From Occultella gossypii (GTDB lineage Bacteria > Actinomycetota > Actinomycetes > Actinomycetales > Beutenbergiaceae), in contig NZ_JAGSHT010000013.1 in NCBI RefSeq assembly GCF_019947135.1, positions 186,001 through 250,000 of the forward strand: a stretch of DNA of 64,000 bases, in the 5' to 3' direction. The translations under genes and the position numbers were made by a program. Below, in pieces: positions 1 to 9,399 of this stretch; the first letter of the stretch is position 1; the number at the start of each line of letters is the position of its first letter. The notes under the pieces were generated by a model, which saw only the letters and a list, made by a program, of their open reading frames with translations, was not told the DNA's origin and made no database searches.

Positions 1-528
1 GCCGACGACGTGCCGGTGCCGGACGGCGTGCCCGTCGACGGCGTCATCGACTACCGCGAGGGCACGGACGTGGGATACCTCGGCTGGCAGCGCCTGGGCC
101 GCACACCGGCGCTGCCGTTCGGGCACGGGCTGGGCTGGACCGACTTCGCCCACGGCGAGGCCGCCGTGATCTGCGAGCCCGACGGCGGACTCACGGTGGG
201 CGTCGACGTCACCAATGTCGGACCGCGGGCCGGGCGCGAGGTGGTGCAGGTGTACCTGGAACGGCCGGATGACCCAGGAATGTTGCGGCTGGCCGGGTTC
301 GCAGGCACGGACCTCGCTGCCGGCACCGGGGCCACGGTGACCGTGCGGGTGCCCGCGCGCGCCCTCGAGCGGTGGGGCGTTGCTGGATCGGGATCGCCGG
401 GGTGGCGGCGGGTCGGCGGCACCTACCGGGTGCACGTGGGCCGGTCGGTCGCGGACATCCGCGCCACCGCGAACGTCACCGTCGAGGGTGCGGACGTGCC
501 CGTTGCCGACGCCGTGGTGCACGCATGA
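1..528 (+). CDS. beta-glucosidase (GH3), C-terminal part
   Basis: This is the 3' end of a gene that begins before the window. The frame is open from base 1. The motif PVDGVIDYREGTDVGYLGW followed by TPALPFGHGLGWT is the usual end of the GH3 beta-glucosidase C-terminal sandwich. Next comes the fibronectin III-like domain (VGVDVTNVGPRAGREVVQVYL). The family hydrolyses terminal beta-glucosides; the catalytic residues would lie in the missing part. The stop overlaps the next start (ATGA at 525-528), so the two glycosidases are probably translated together. Confidence 0.85.
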   Translation, partial: ADDVPVPDGVPVDGVIDYREGTDVGYLGWQRLGRTPALPFGHGLGWTDFAHGEAAVICEPDGGLTVGVDVTNVGPRAGREVVQVYLERPDDPGMLRLAGFAGTDLAAGTGATVTVRVPARALERWGVAGSGSPGWRRVGGTYRVHVGRSVADIRATANVTVEGADVPVADAVVHA

Positions 529-2267
529 CGCCGGCCGCGTCCGTCACCCACCCGCCGCTGAGCCGGCTCGCCGCGACCCGTCCGGACGTCACCGCGCGCT
601 CCTTCGTGCGCCGGGCGGGCACCCGGATCGTGGACGGCACCGGCGCACCCGCGCTCGAACGCGGCGTGGGCATCGGCACCTGGCTGCTGCCGGAGGGCTA
701 CATGTGGGGATTCCGGCCGGCCGGGCGACCCGGCGCGGGCATCCCCGCGCAGTCCCCCCGGGAGATCGAGGCCCTGTTCACCGACCTGGTCGGCCCCGAA
801 CGCGCCGCGGCGTTCTGGACCCGGTGGCGGGCGTCGTTCTTCACCGAGGCCGACGTCGCCGAGATCGCCGCGCAGGGGTTCGACCACGTCCGCCTGCCGA
901 TCAACTCCCGCATCGTCATGGATGACTCGGGCGCCTTCCGCTCCGACGGGTTCGCCCTGGTCGACGCGTGCATCGAATGGTGCCGCGCGCACGGCCTGCA
1001 TGTCGTCCTGGACCTGCACGGCGCGCCGGGCGGGCAGACCGGCACCAACATCGACGACTCCCCACGAGGCCGTCCGGAACTGTTCACCGACCCGAGGTAC
1101 CGCGACCTGACCGTGGCGCTGTGGGCTGAGCTGGCCCGCCGGTACTCCGGCGAACCGGTGGTCGCCGCCTACGACCTGCTCAACGAACCGCTGCCGAACT
1201 CCTACGCCGCCGCCCACGCAGGCGACCTGGTCAGCCTGTACCGCGACCTCACCGCGACGATCAGGGCCATCGACCCCGACCACCTGATCATGTACGAGGG
1301 CCTGCACTGGGCCAGCGACGTCTCGATCTTCACCGAGGTCTGGGACGCGAACTCGGCGATCCAGTTCCACCGGTACTGGGCGCCGCCGGACCGGGCCGGC
1401 ATCGCGCGCTACCTCGAGGTACGGGACCGGCTTGGCCTGCCGATCTACATGGGCGAGGGCGGCGAGAACGGCACCGACTGGCTCGCCGCCGCGTTCGGGC
1501 TGTACACGGCACACGGCATTGGCTGGAACTTCTGGACCTGGAAGAAGATCGACAATCCGCACTCCCCCGCCGTGGTCGTCCCGCCTACCGGTTGGGACGC
1601 GGTCTCCGGGTACGCGGCCGGCACGCACGAGCGGCCCGAACCCGATGCCGCCTGGGCCACGCTGCTCGCCCTGGTCGAGGCGGTGCGGCTGCCGAACTGC
1701 ACCTGGCACGGTGAGGTGATCGCGGCGCTGCTGCACCGCACGCCGGTGACCCTGCCGGCCTACGCGTTCGCCGGTGCCGGCGCGGGTGAGCGCAGCATCG
1801 TGTCGAGCACCGCCGCGGAGTCGGCCGACGCCGCCGACGAGCCGTGGGCCGACGACCCCGTCACCATCCGCTACACCGGCGGCGAGCCGCACGTGAACCC
1901 GTTCGCCGCCGACCCGGCCGAGCGCGCCCGAGCCGGCACGTTCGCGGCGCACCTGCGCGCCGGGGACCGGGTCGACTACGACCTGCACGTCGCCGAACCC
2001 GCCGCGGGCGCGGGCGGCTCACCCGAGACCACGGTGACCCTGCGGACCGGGCGAGTTACGCCGTCGGGCATCACGCCGACGGCGGCTCCGCCGACCGGGC
2101 CGGCCGCGTCCGGCACCCTGGCGGTGCGGCTCGGCGGTGTCACGGTGCCCGGCGCCTGGTTCGGGACCACCTGGCGCGGCTCGACGCCGACGGTCCCCGG
2201 CCCCACCACCCTTCGGATCGGCGTCGAGGACGGCGCCGTCGACCTGATCGAGATCGCCGTGCGCTGA
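525..2267 (+). CDS. GH5-type glycoside hydrolase (cellulase superfamily)
   Basis: 580 residues. The ATG at 525 overlaps the upstream stop. An (alpha/beta)8 glycosidase fold is indicated by DHVRLPINSR, by YDLLNEPLPNS (NEP; the Glu is the expected acid/base) and by YMGEGGENG (the Glu is the expected nucleophile), with the WNFWTWK strand following. It resembles the exo-beta-glucanase/cellulase branch of GH5. The roughly 170 residues after the barrel have no domain I recognise, and I see no signal peptide, so the enzyme may act on imported oligosaccharides together with the GH3 enzyme. The exact substrate cannot be read from sequence. Confidence 0.8.
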   Translation: MTPAASVTHPPLSRLAATRPDVTARSFVRRAGTRIVDGTGAPALERGVGIGTWLLPEGYMWGFRPAGRPGAGIPAQSPREIEALFTDLVGPERAAAFWTRWRASFFTEADVAEIAAQGFDHVRLPINSRIVMDDSGAFRSDGFALVDACIEWCRAHGLHVVLDLHGAPGGQTGTNIDDSPRGRPELFTDPRYRDLTVALWAELARRYSGEPVVAAYDLLNEPLPNSYAAAHAGDLVSLYRDLTATIRAIDPDHLIMYEGLHWASDVSIFTEVWDANSAIQFHRYWAPPDRAGIARYLEVRDRLGLPIYMGEGGENGTDWLAAAFGLYTAHGIGWNFWTWKKIDNPHSPAVVVPPTGWDAVSGYAAGTHERPEPDAAWATLLALVEAVRLPNCTWHGEVIAALLHRTPVTLPAYAFAGAGAGERSIVSSTAAESADAADEPWADDPVTIRYTGGEPHVNPFAADPAERARAGTFAAHLRAGDRVDYDLHVAEPAAGAGGSPETTVTLRTGRVTPSGITPTAAPPTGPAASGTLAVRLGGVTVPGAWFGTTWRGSTPTVPGPTTLRIGVEDGAVDLIEIAVR

Positions 2268-2352
2268 CCCGACCGGGCCGGCCTCGCGCACCCGCTCCGA
2301 GCGCGCTGCGGCGGAGTAGAGTTCGCATCCCAGCCACTTCCCGAGGTGTGCC

Positions 2353-3162
2353 ATGCCCGTCCAGGCCGATCGCGTCGCAGCGTTCCACCGCCTGCACTCC
2401 GGTGGCACGTTCGTGATGCCGAACCCCTGGGATCCCGGGAGCGCACGGGTCCTGGCAGGTCTCGGGTTCCCGGCGCTGGCGACAACGAGCTCCGGGTTCG
2501 CGTGGACCCGCGGCCGGGCGGACACCCAGGTCGACCTCGAGCAGGTGCTCGCGCACCTGCAGGACGTCGCCGGCGCCGTCGAGGTACCGGTGAACGCCGA
2601 CTTCGAGGGTGGCTACGCGGTCGATCCCGACCAGGTCGCCACGAACGTGGGCCGCGCCGTCGCGACCGGCATCGCGGGCCTGTCCATCGAGGACTCCTCA
2701 GGCGACCCCGCCGAACCCCTGCTGCCGTTCGAACTGTCCGTCGAGCGGGTGCGGGCGGCGCGGCGTGCGATCGACAAGAGCGGCACCGGGGTGCTGCTGA
2801 CCGCGCGGTCGGAGGGCTTCGTCGTCGGCCGCCCGGACATCGTCGAGACCCTGCGCCGGCTGCGCGCGTACTCCGAAGCGGGCGCCGACTGCCTCTACGC
2901 GCCCCGGATCACGACGGTCGTGGACGTCGAGGCGGTCGTGGCCGCGGTGGCGCCGAAGCCGGTGAACCTGCTGATCAACGCGCCGTTCATGACCGTGGCG
3001 CAGGCTGGCGCGCTGGGCGTACGGCGGATCAGCGTGGGCGGCACCCTCGCCCGCGCGGCGTGGGGCGGCTTCCTCGGCGTCGCACGGGAAATAGTGGACG
3101 CCGGCACGTTCTCCGGTTTCAGCGACCTCCCGAACGTCGACGGGCTGTTCACCACCGACTGA
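2353..3162 (+). CDS. isocitrate lyase / PEP mutase family protein
   Basis: 269 residues, about the usual length for this family. The ATG at 2353 has a GAGG ribosome site before it. Family features are FVMPNPWDPGSARVLAGLG at the N-terminus, VPVNADFEGGYA (metal-binding Asp/Glu region), GLSIEDSS and LTARSEG. The CKCGH-type loop of true isocitrate or methylisocitrate lyases is not visible, which places it in the broad PEP-mutase-like group. The reaction is C-C or P-C bond lyase/mutase chemistry with unknown substrate. It stands alone, 85 bp after the GH5 gene. Confidence 0.75.
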   Translation: MPVQADRVAAFHRLHSGGTFVMPNPWDPGSARVLAGLGFPALATTSSGFAWTRGRADTQVDLEQVLAHLQDVAGAVEVPVNADFEGGYAVDPDQVATNVGRAVATGIAGLSIEDSSGDPAEPLLPFELSVERVRAARRAIDKSGTGVLLTARSEGFVVGRPDIVETLRRLRAYSEAGADCLYAPRITTVVDVEAVVAAVAPKPVNLLINAPFMTVAQAGALGVRRISVGGTLARAAWGGFLGVAREIVDAGTFSGFSDLPNVDGLFTTD

Positions 3163-3234
3163 GTGTCCCGAGGCGGTTGACCGGCCACCGATCTGGGCAG
3201 GACGCACCAGCGCACCGGCGCGCCTCGGGGCGGC

Positions 3235-6200
3235 TCAGCCCAACAGCCGCCGCCGAGTCAGCACCAACAGCGCGCCGGCGACGGCCATGGCAACGGCCAG
3301 CCCCAGGGCAGGAGCCACACCGTCGGAGGTACCCGTCGCCGGCAACGTCGGCGTGCTCGGTGGCGGCCCTGGCTGGGCCGCCGTCGGGTCCTCACCGGGC
3401 TCGGCCGGCAGCCCGAGCGCCGCGGGAACCGCCTCGACCGTGACCACCAGATCACCGCCCCGACCACCGTCACGGTCGACGACGGCGAACGTCGCCTCGT
3501 AGGTGCCCGCCTCGGTGTAGGTATGCGTCACCGGCGGATCGGCCGGGCCGACCACCTCGACCACGGGTGATCCGTCGCCCCAGTCCACGATGTAGGTGAA
3601 CAGGTCGGCCATGTCCGCGCTCGACGAGTCGTCCGCGCTCACCTTCAGCGTGAGCGGTTCGCCGACGACGGCGGTGCGCGCGCCGTCCACGATCGCGCCC
3701 GGCCCGGTGTTGCTGACCTCGATCGCACCCGTGGCGTCGGCACCGAGGCCATCGACCTCGGCCCGGACGTCGACGTCGTAGGTCACCGGACCGTCGTCGA
3801 TCCCGAACGCCTCGAGCTCGGCCCAGGTGAGCGTCACCTCGGCGCCGGTCGCGTCGGAGAAGTCGCCGTCACCGTTCAGGTCCCATCCGATGACGGCGGT
3901 CGTGCTGGATCCGGCCGCGGACAGCGTGATGTCCTCACCCTCGGCGATCGCGTACGGGCCACCGGCGGCGACGACGGGAGCGACCTCGAGCTCGGCGTCG
4001 TCGTCGCTGGCGCCGAACCCGTCGTCCGGCACGAAGGTCGCGACGACGGTCTGCACGCCGGCGCCGAGCGCGGTGTCCAGCTCCGCGGTGCCCGCGAGCA
4101 GCGTGACGGTACCGAGCACGTCACCGCCGCTGCTGAACGTCACCGATCCGGCAGCAACGACGCCGGCACCCGCGGCCGTGACGTCGGCGGTCAGGGTGAC
4201 GGTGTCGCCGTCGACGGCGGTCGTCGGAGCGGTCAGGACCAGCGTGGTCGGCATCGCCGTCGGCCTGATCGCGACGGTCTGCGAGCTCGGTGCGAACGTG
4301 TCGGTCCCGAGGTATTCGACGGTGATGTCAAAGGCCGCGGTGCTCGTCGGGGTGTGACTGCCCGTCCAGGCGGGCAGATCGGCAGCGTCGAGCTCCGAGA
4401 CGTCGCCGTCGACCGTGACCCGCACGCTGCCCTCCATGACGGCGGATCCGTCACCGGTCACCGTGGCGGTGATGCCCAGTGGCTCGTGCGCCCGTGGTGC
4501 TTCCGGGCTGACGGTGACCGCGGTGGTCGTCGGGGCCACCACGAGCAGCTCGATCGGGTCGGCCGCGCTGTCGGTCCACCCGTCGGCACCGGTGTACGCG
4601 GCGGCGATGGTGTGGGTCCCGCGCGCCAGGCCCGTGAGGGTGACGGTGACCTCGCCGTCGGCGTCCGGGGTGCCCGCAGCGACGGGCGCGCCGCCGTCGA
4701 CCGAGTAGGAGACGGTGCCGGCGTCGACCGGGTCGCCGCCGGAGGCCACGGTCGCCGTGACGGTGACGTCTTCGCCGCTGCCCACGCTGGCCGGCGCGTC
4801 GAGCACGATCGAGGTCGCCGCCTGCGCGAGCACCTCGACCTGGACCGCCGTCGAGGTGGTCCAGCCGTCGGCGCCCGTGTAGGTGGCGTCGATGGTGTGG
4901 GTACCCCGGGCCAGGCCGGTGAGCGTGAAGGTCACCTGCCCGGCGGTATCCGGGGAGCCGGCACTGACGGGTGTGGCGCCGTCGACGGCGTAGCTGACGG
5001 AACCGGCGGTGACCGGGCTGCCGCCGGCGCCGGCGATCGTGGCGACGACGTCGAGGTCCGCACCCACAGCGACGGTCGCTGGTGCGTCCAGTGCGATCGT
5101 GGTGCCCTCCGTCCCGAGCACGTCGACCGGGTCGGCGGCGGAGTCGGTCCAGCCGTCGGCGCCGGTGTAGGTGGCGGCGATGGTGTGGGCGCCGCGGGTG
5201 AAGCCAGTGAGCGTGAAGGTGACCTCCCCGCCGTCATCGGGGGTACCGGCGGCCACCGGGGTGCCGTCGTCGAGGACGTAGGTCACGGTGCCCGCGGTGA
5301 CCGGCCCGTCCGCGGCCGAGACAGTGGCGGTCACCGTGGCATCGGTACCGGCGGCGACCGTCGCGGGCGCGTCGAGCGTGAGCGTGGTCGGCGACTCGAC
5401 CAGGACGGTGGCCGGGTCAGCCACGCTGTCCGCGAGGTCACCCGCGCCGGTAAAGGTCGCCGTGATCGAGTGGCTGCCACGCGTCAGGCCGGGGACCGAG
5501 AACGTGATCTCGCCGTCGGCGTTCGGCGTGCCGGCCTCGACCGGAGCACCACCGTCGAGCGCGTACGCGACCGTGCCGGCGGCGACGGGCACGCCGTCGC
5601 CCGTCACGGTGGCCGTGATCACGGCGTCGTCGCCCAGCTGCACCGTCGCCGGTGCCTCGAGGGCGATCTGGGTCGCAACCCCGGAGGTCAGCTCCAGGCA
5701 CCAGTCCTCGAAGAGCCGGCCGCCGTCGCCCGGAGCGTTGTCGACGATGTAGAGCGACCAGGTGCCGTTGGCCGAGGTTCCCGCGAACGCCTCGGCGAAT
5801 GTGGCGGCGGCGGACGGCGCCGGGGCCGGGGCCGGGAAGGTGTCGTGCACGTTGTCGAGGTTCGTCGGCGCGAACGTGCCGCCGGCACTGAGCGAGACGA
5901 GCGGTTCACCGTCGTCGGAGAACACCAGATCGGGCAGATCGGCCAGCACGCCACCGACGTCGCTGAGGAACATGAGGTTGTCCCCGTCGGGTGAGACCAG
6001 CATGACGTCGAGGTCACCCGTCGAGGTGTGCTCGAGCCCGTTCAGATGCACCTTGACGTCCGTCACGCTGCCCGCACGGTCGTCGACGAAGATTCGAAGC
6101 GGGTAGACCCGCGCGGGGCCGACCTGCGGGATCTGCGTGGGCGCCGGGTTGGGCGGGTTGCAGTAGAGGTCTCCGTCGACCTGGGTGTCGTCGTCGGCCT

Positions 6201-7122
6201 GCAGCGTGAAGGCGGTCGCGCTGGGGAGGTAGGTGGCCGTGCCGAGATAGTCCACCTGGATCTGGTCGATGCCCTCACGGCCCCAACTGGCGAACGAGAC
6301 GGTTGCGACACCGTCGACGACATCGGCGGGATACGTCACCGCGCCCGGGATGGAGAACCCGACTGTTCCCTCGGTCACCGGTTCCCCGTTGGACGCCACG
6401 TATGCGGTCATCGTGAGCAGTTCGCTGGTCGAGGCCGGGTTGGGGGTCGCGCTCGCCGTGATGGCCGTGGGTGCGGCGGTGTCCGTCGTCGTGATCGTGA
6501 GGCTCCAGCCGCCCGCGATCGCGCCGGCGTCCCCGGTGCTGTCGTCGACGACGTACAGACGCCAGGTGCCGTTGGGGTCGATGCCGCTGAACGCGCCGGC
6601 GAATGTCGTCGCACCACCAGGGGTCGGCGCGGGCGCCGGATAGGCGTCAACAGTCGTCTCGACGTCCTGCGGCGCGTAGGTACCCGCGACCAGGCTGCCA
6701 GCATCGGGGAACTCGATCCCGCCGTCGGCGATCGTGAGATCGACATCGTCGGCGCTGACGGTGAACGTCGCCTCACCGACGTCGGACATCACCACGAGGT
6801 TGTCGCCGGTGGGCGCGACCAGCAGCATGTCGACGTCGTTGACGAAAAGATGACTCAGGCCGGTCAGCGCGACCGAGACGTTCGAGACCGCTCCGGCCAG
6901 CCCGGAGACCGCAATGTTCGAGGGATAAGGGTCCGCAGGGCCGAACTGGTCCGGTGACCCCGCCCCGGGGATGCTGATCGGGCCCATGCTGGTGAAGGTC
7001 GTCGGACCGTCCGCTCGGGCCGGTGCCGCGAGGCTGATTGCGCCGACCGTGGTGAGGGCGAGTGCCGCTGCTGCGACGGCGGCCAGCCGTGCACGTGCCG
7101 TTTCTGTCATGAGTGCGCGCAT
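3235..7122 (-). CDS. LPxTG-anchored surface protein with P-domains, Ig-like repeats and PKD
   Basis: 1295 residues from the ATG at 7122, chosen because a GGGGG run sits 7-11 bases upstream; the ATG at 7110 is also possible. In order: a signal peptide ending near APARA; a proprotein-convertase P-like domain (VFVNDVDMLLVAPTG stretch); an Ig-like module; a second P-like domain (STGDLDVMLVSPDGDN); about four closely similar Ig-like modules of some 95 residues (GTHTIDATYTGADGW repeated); two or three further Ig-like modules; a PKD-like domain (YIVDWGDGSP); then LPATG, a hydrophobic helix and RRRLLG. The sorting signal predicts sortase anchoring to peptidoglycan. Probable role is adhesion or substrate binding, possibly linked to the glycosidases upstream. 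No sortase is in the window. Confidence 0.88.
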   Translation of the reverse strand: MRALMTETARARLAAVAAAALALTTVGAISLAAPARADGPTTFTSMGPISIPGAGSPDQFGPADPYPSNIAVSGLAGAVSNVSVALTGLSHLFVNDVDMLLVAPTGDNLVVMSDVGEATFTVSADDVDLTIADGGIEFPDAGSLVAGTYAPQDVETTVDAYPAPAPTPGGATTFAGAFSGIDPNGTWRLYVVDDSTGDAGAIAGGWSLTITTTDTAAPTAITASATPNPASTSELLTMTAYVASNGEPVTEGTVGFSIPGAVTYPADVVDGVATVSFASWGREGIDQIQVDYLGTATYLPSATAFTLQADDDTQVDGDLYCNPPNPAPTQIPQVGPARVYPLRIFVDDRAGSVTDVKVHLNGLEHTSTGDLDVMLVSPDGDNLMFLSDVGGVLADLPDLVFSDDGEPLVSLSAGGTFAPTNLDNVHDTFPAPAPAPSAAATFAEAFAGTSANGTWSLYIVDNAPGDGGRLFEDWCLELTSGVATQIALEAPATVQLGDDAVITATVTGDGVPVAAGTVAYALDGGAPVEAGTPNADGEITFSVPGLTRGSHSITATFTGAGDLADSVADPATVLVESPTTLTLDAPATVAAGTDATVTATVSAADGPVTAGTVTYVLDDGTPVAAGTPDDGGEVTFTLTGFTRGAHTIAATYTGADGWTDSAADPVDVLGTEGTTIALDAPATVAVGADLDVVATIAGAGGSPVTAGSVSYAVDGATPVSAGSPDTAGQVTFTLTGLARGTHTIDATYTGADGWTTSTAVQVEVLAQAATSIVLDAPASVGSGEDVTVTATVASGGDPVDAGTVSYSVDGGAPVAAGTPDADGEVTVTLTGLARGTHTIAAAYTGADGWTDSAADPIELLVVAPTTTAVTVSPEAPRAHEPLGITATVTGDGSAVMEGSVRVTVDGDVSELDAADLPAWTGSHTPTSTAAFDITVEYLGTDTFAPSSQTVAIRPTAMPTTLVLTAPTTAVDGDTVTLTADVTAAGAGVVAAGSVTFSSGGDVLGTVTLLAGTAELDTALGAGVQTVVATFVPDDGFGASDDDAELEVAPVVAAGGPYAIAEGEDITLSAAGSSTTAVIGWDLNGDGDFSDATGAEVTLTWAELEAFGIDDGPVTYDVDVRAEVDGLGADATGAIEVSNTGPGAIVDGARTAVVGEPLTLKVSADDSSSADMADLFTYIVDWGDGSPVVEVVGPADPPVTHTYTEAGTYEATFAVVDRDGGRGGDLVVTVEAVPAALGLPAEPGEDPTAAQPGPPPSTPTLPATGTSDGVAPALGLAVAMAVAGALLVLTRRRLLG
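4560..5700. repeat. near-identical Ig-module repeats inside surface protein
   Basis: About four copies of a roughly 285-bp unit lie in the surface protein gene. The shared block contains gtgtaggtggcg..gatggtgtgggt and recurs near 4590, 4870, 5160 and 5445. Similarity is visible in DNA as well as protein, so unequal recombination could change copy number. Confidence 0.75.
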
Positions 7123-7417
7123 GTATAGCCCCCGAGCATGCCCGCGCATCGTTTCCCCGAATACGGGCTTCCATTCCCGCGCGATCGCGCAAGCTTCCTC
7201 ATCCTTCCGGTTCGGCGAGGGATCGCACAACAGTCGGCGGGGTCATCCGCAGAGATCGAGACCTTTCCGTGACCTTCCGCTCTTTGGGATGGTTCATCTC
7301 GGCAACCGAGCCACGTCCTGGTCGGCGCCGTGGTCCGGTTTGGCGCTAACGTACGCGCATCGGGGTCGCACCAGCGGATCCCTCGGATGCCGCGGGCGTG
7401 GCAGAGGTGAGCAGGTC
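7123..7417 (-). promoter_or_regulatory. divergent intergenic region with structured 5' leader
   Basis: This 295-bp gap separates the surface protein (minus) from the DUF6916 gene (plus). Read on the minus strand, 7240-7310 contains GGTTGCCGAGATGAACC (GGTT/AACC hairpin), then paired GAGAT/GTCTC arms around an internal loop (GAA opposite TCACGGAAAG), then GGTCA/TGACC arms. The layout recalls a small riboswitch-like leader, but the conserved cores of c-di-GMP-I and ydaO do not match well. Unassigned. Confidence 0.3.
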
Positions 7418-7861
7418 ATGGTCGGAGTGACGCGACGTTCGGTGCTGCGCGGCGGGGTGGCTGCCGCCCTGCTGCCGCTCACGGTCGGGGTACTGGCCGG
7501 CGCACCAGCCACGGCCATGGCCATGGCGACCGTCGACGTCGGCGTCGTGACCCGGAGCGCGGTCGAGGCCGCCGTCGGGACCCGGGTGCGCGTGATCGGG
7601 GCGGGCGGCGTGAGCACGGGCACGCTCCACCGCGTCGACGACCTCCGCCACGCCGTCGCCGGACACCCGGACGCGTTCGCCGCGCGGCTGCGCCTCGACG
7701 GCGATGCGGAGCTGGGACCGGGCCTGGTCGACCTCGAACTGCCGGGTCTGCGCGTGCCGGGCGTCGGTCTGTTCATCACCGGCGTGCCCGGGGCACGCAC
7801 CGCCGACCTCGTCATCGATCGTCGCTCGGTGGCCGAGCACCTCGGCACCGGCACGGCCTGA
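7418..7861 (+). CDS. DUF6916-type protein with Tat-like signal
   Basis: 147 residues; the ATG at 7418 has GAGGTGAG upstream. The N-terminus has twin arginines in TRRSVLRGG followed by a hydrophobic stretch and APATAMA, which looks like a Tat signal peptide. The rest is a small beta-rich domain (RVIGAGGVSTGTLHRVDDL). Proteins of this group are commonly encoded next to tail-collar (microcystin-dependent) proteins, as here, 33 bp upstream. Function unknown. Confidence 0.65.
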   Translation: MVGVTRRSVLRGGVAAALLPLTVGVLAGAPATAMAMATVDVGVVTRSAVEAAVGTRVRVIGAGGVSTGTLHRVDDLRHAVAGHPDAFAARLRLDGDAELGPGLVDLELPGLRVPGVGLFITGVPGARTADLVIDRRSVAEHLGTGTA

Positions 7862-7894
7862 CACCTTCACCCCTCGACCCGACAGGAGCGCGCC

Positions 7895-8404
7895 ATGGAA
7901 CCCTTCCTCGGCACCATCCAGCTGTTCGCCTTCCCCTTCGTACCCCGCGGTTGGGCGGCGTGCGACGGTCGGCTGCTGGCGATCAGCCAGAACGCCGCCC
8001 TCTTCTCGCTGCTCGGCACCCAGTACGGCGGTGACGGCCAGACCACGTTCGCAGTTCCGGACCTCCAGGGCCGGGTTCCGATCGGCCAGGGGCAGGGCCC
8101 AGGACTCAGTCCCCGCACGATGGGTGAGAGAAGTGGTCAGGAGAGCGTCATGCTGGTCACCAGCCAGATCCCGAGCCACTCACATGCGATCAACGCGGCG
8201 GGTGCCGCGACCACGAAGTCGCCGGTCGGCAATCTGCCCGCGGTCGCGACCGGCGGTTCGGCCTACGGCGCCACTGCCGTCGGGTCGATGGGCCCGGGCA
8301 TGGTGCAGCCAGCGGGACAGAACCAGCCCCACGAGAACATGCAGCCCTACCTCGTCGCGAACTGGTGCATCGCCACCGAGGGGATCTTTCCCAGCCGCGA
8401 CTGA
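7895..8404 (+). CDS. phage tail collar domain protein (microcystin-dependent protein family)
   Basis: 169 residues; a CAGGAG ribosome site precedes the ATG at 7895. The collar fold is clear from FLGTIQLFAFPFVPRGWAAC, DGRLLAISQNAALFSLLGT, YGGDGQTTFAVPDLQGRVP and the ending NMQPYLVANWCIA. Such MdpB-like proteins are often chromosomal and outside prophages in soil actinobacteria; their function is not settled. No other phage gene is nearby, so this is not evidence of a prophage. Confidence 0.85.
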   Translation: MEPFLGTIQLFAFPFVPRGWAACDGRLLAISQNAALFSLLGTQYGGDGQTTFAVPDLQGRVPIGQGQGPGLSPRTMGERSGQESVMLVTSQIPSHSHAINAAGAATTKSPVGNLPAVATGGSAYGATAVGSMGPGMVQPAGQNQPHENMQPYLVANWCIATEGIFPSRD

Positions 8405-8480
8405 CGACGTTCCGGCGCGCGCATGGGCCGGTTCCCGCGTGGCAGGTACCGGCGCCATCCGGGCGGGGCCGCGCAAGATC

Positions 8481-9347
8481 CTAGACGTCGGTGACCGGGG
8501 CGTCCGGCGCGACGGGCATGGCCCGCTTGTGCGCGGTCCGTGCGAAGGCAGCCTCGATCGTCTCGCGGTCCTTCTCGGCGACGGTGCCGCCCTCGAGGTA
8601 GGTGTCGATCGCCTCGTAGGTCACCCCGAGGGCCACCTCGTCCGGGTTACCGGGCTTGCCGTCCTCGAGGTCCGCGGTCGGGACCTTCGTGACCAGTTTC
8701 TCCGGCGCACCCAGGTGGGCACCGATCGCCCGGACCCGGCGCTTGGTGAGCCCGGCGAGCGGGGTCAGGTCGCAGGCGCCGTCGCCGTACTTCGTGTAGA
8801 AGCCGGTGACCGCCTCGGCGGCGTGGTCGGTGCCGATCACGAGCAGGTTGCGGGCGCCGGCGATCGTGTACTGGGCAACCATCCGCTGACGGGCCTTGAT
8901 GTTGCCCTTGACGAAGTCCGCCGCGGACTCGCTGGAGGCGGTCGTGCCACCCGCCAGGACCGCGGCGACCATGGCGTCCGTGGGCTCGGCGATGTTCACG
9001 GTGAGCACCTCGTCGGCCTCGATGAAGGAGATAGCAGCCTGCGCGTCGGCCTCGTCCGCCTGCACCCCGTACGGCAGCCGGACCGCGACGAACGCGGCGT
9101 CCCGGCCCTCGGCGCGGAGCCGCTCGACGGCCAGCTGCGCAAGGCGTCCGCCCGTCGTGGAGTCCACCCCACCGCTGATGCCCAGGACGTACCCGGCGGC
9201 TCCCGTGCGGCGCAGGTACTCGGCCAGGAACCCGATCCGGCGCTCGGCCTCGGTGGCCGCGTCGAACTCGGCGGGGACGCCGAGCTCGTCGATGATGCGC
9301 TGCTGCGTGGGCGAGAGCTGGCGGGTCTGCGTGGTGGTCACGTTCAC
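8481..9347 (-). CDS. nadE: ammonia-dependent NAD+ synthetase
   Basis: 288 residues, GTG start at 9347, full length for the stand-alone NH3-dependent enzyme. It adenylates and amidates deamido-NAD to NAD+. The ATP-pyrophosphatase loop [19 protein letters not shown] and the [23 protein letters not shown] region are diagnostic. There is no nitrilase (glutaminase) domain. Cytosolic. Confidence 0.95.
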   Translation of the reverse strand: MNVTTTQTRQLSPTQQRIIDELGVPAEFDAATEAERRIGFLAEYLRRTGAAGYVLGISGGVDSTTGGRLAQLAVERLRAEGRDAAFVAVRLPYGVQADEADAQAAISFIEADEVLTVNIAEPTDAMVAAVLAGGTTASSESAADFVKGNIKARQRMVAQYTIAGARNLLVIGTDHAAEAVTGFYTKYGDGACDLTPLAGLTKRRVRAIGAHLGAPEKLVTKVPTADLEDGKPGNPDEVALGVTYEAIDTYLEGGTVAEKDRETIEAAFARTAHKRAMPVAPDAPVTDV

Positions 9348-9399
9348 ACGGTAGCGATCGGCCGAGGGCCGGTGCCAACGTGGCCGGCGATGCTCGCGA

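Noticed and set aside
3827-7000. Several long open frames antisense to the surface protein gene
   Set aside because: High-GC shadow frames; no family similarity and low-complexity Ser/Ala/Val or Arg/Gly content.
7895-8404. Prophage indicated by a tail-collar gene
   Set aside because: No other phage genes are nearby; MdpB-type collar proteins with DUF6916 neighbours are normal chromosomal genes in soil actinobacteria.
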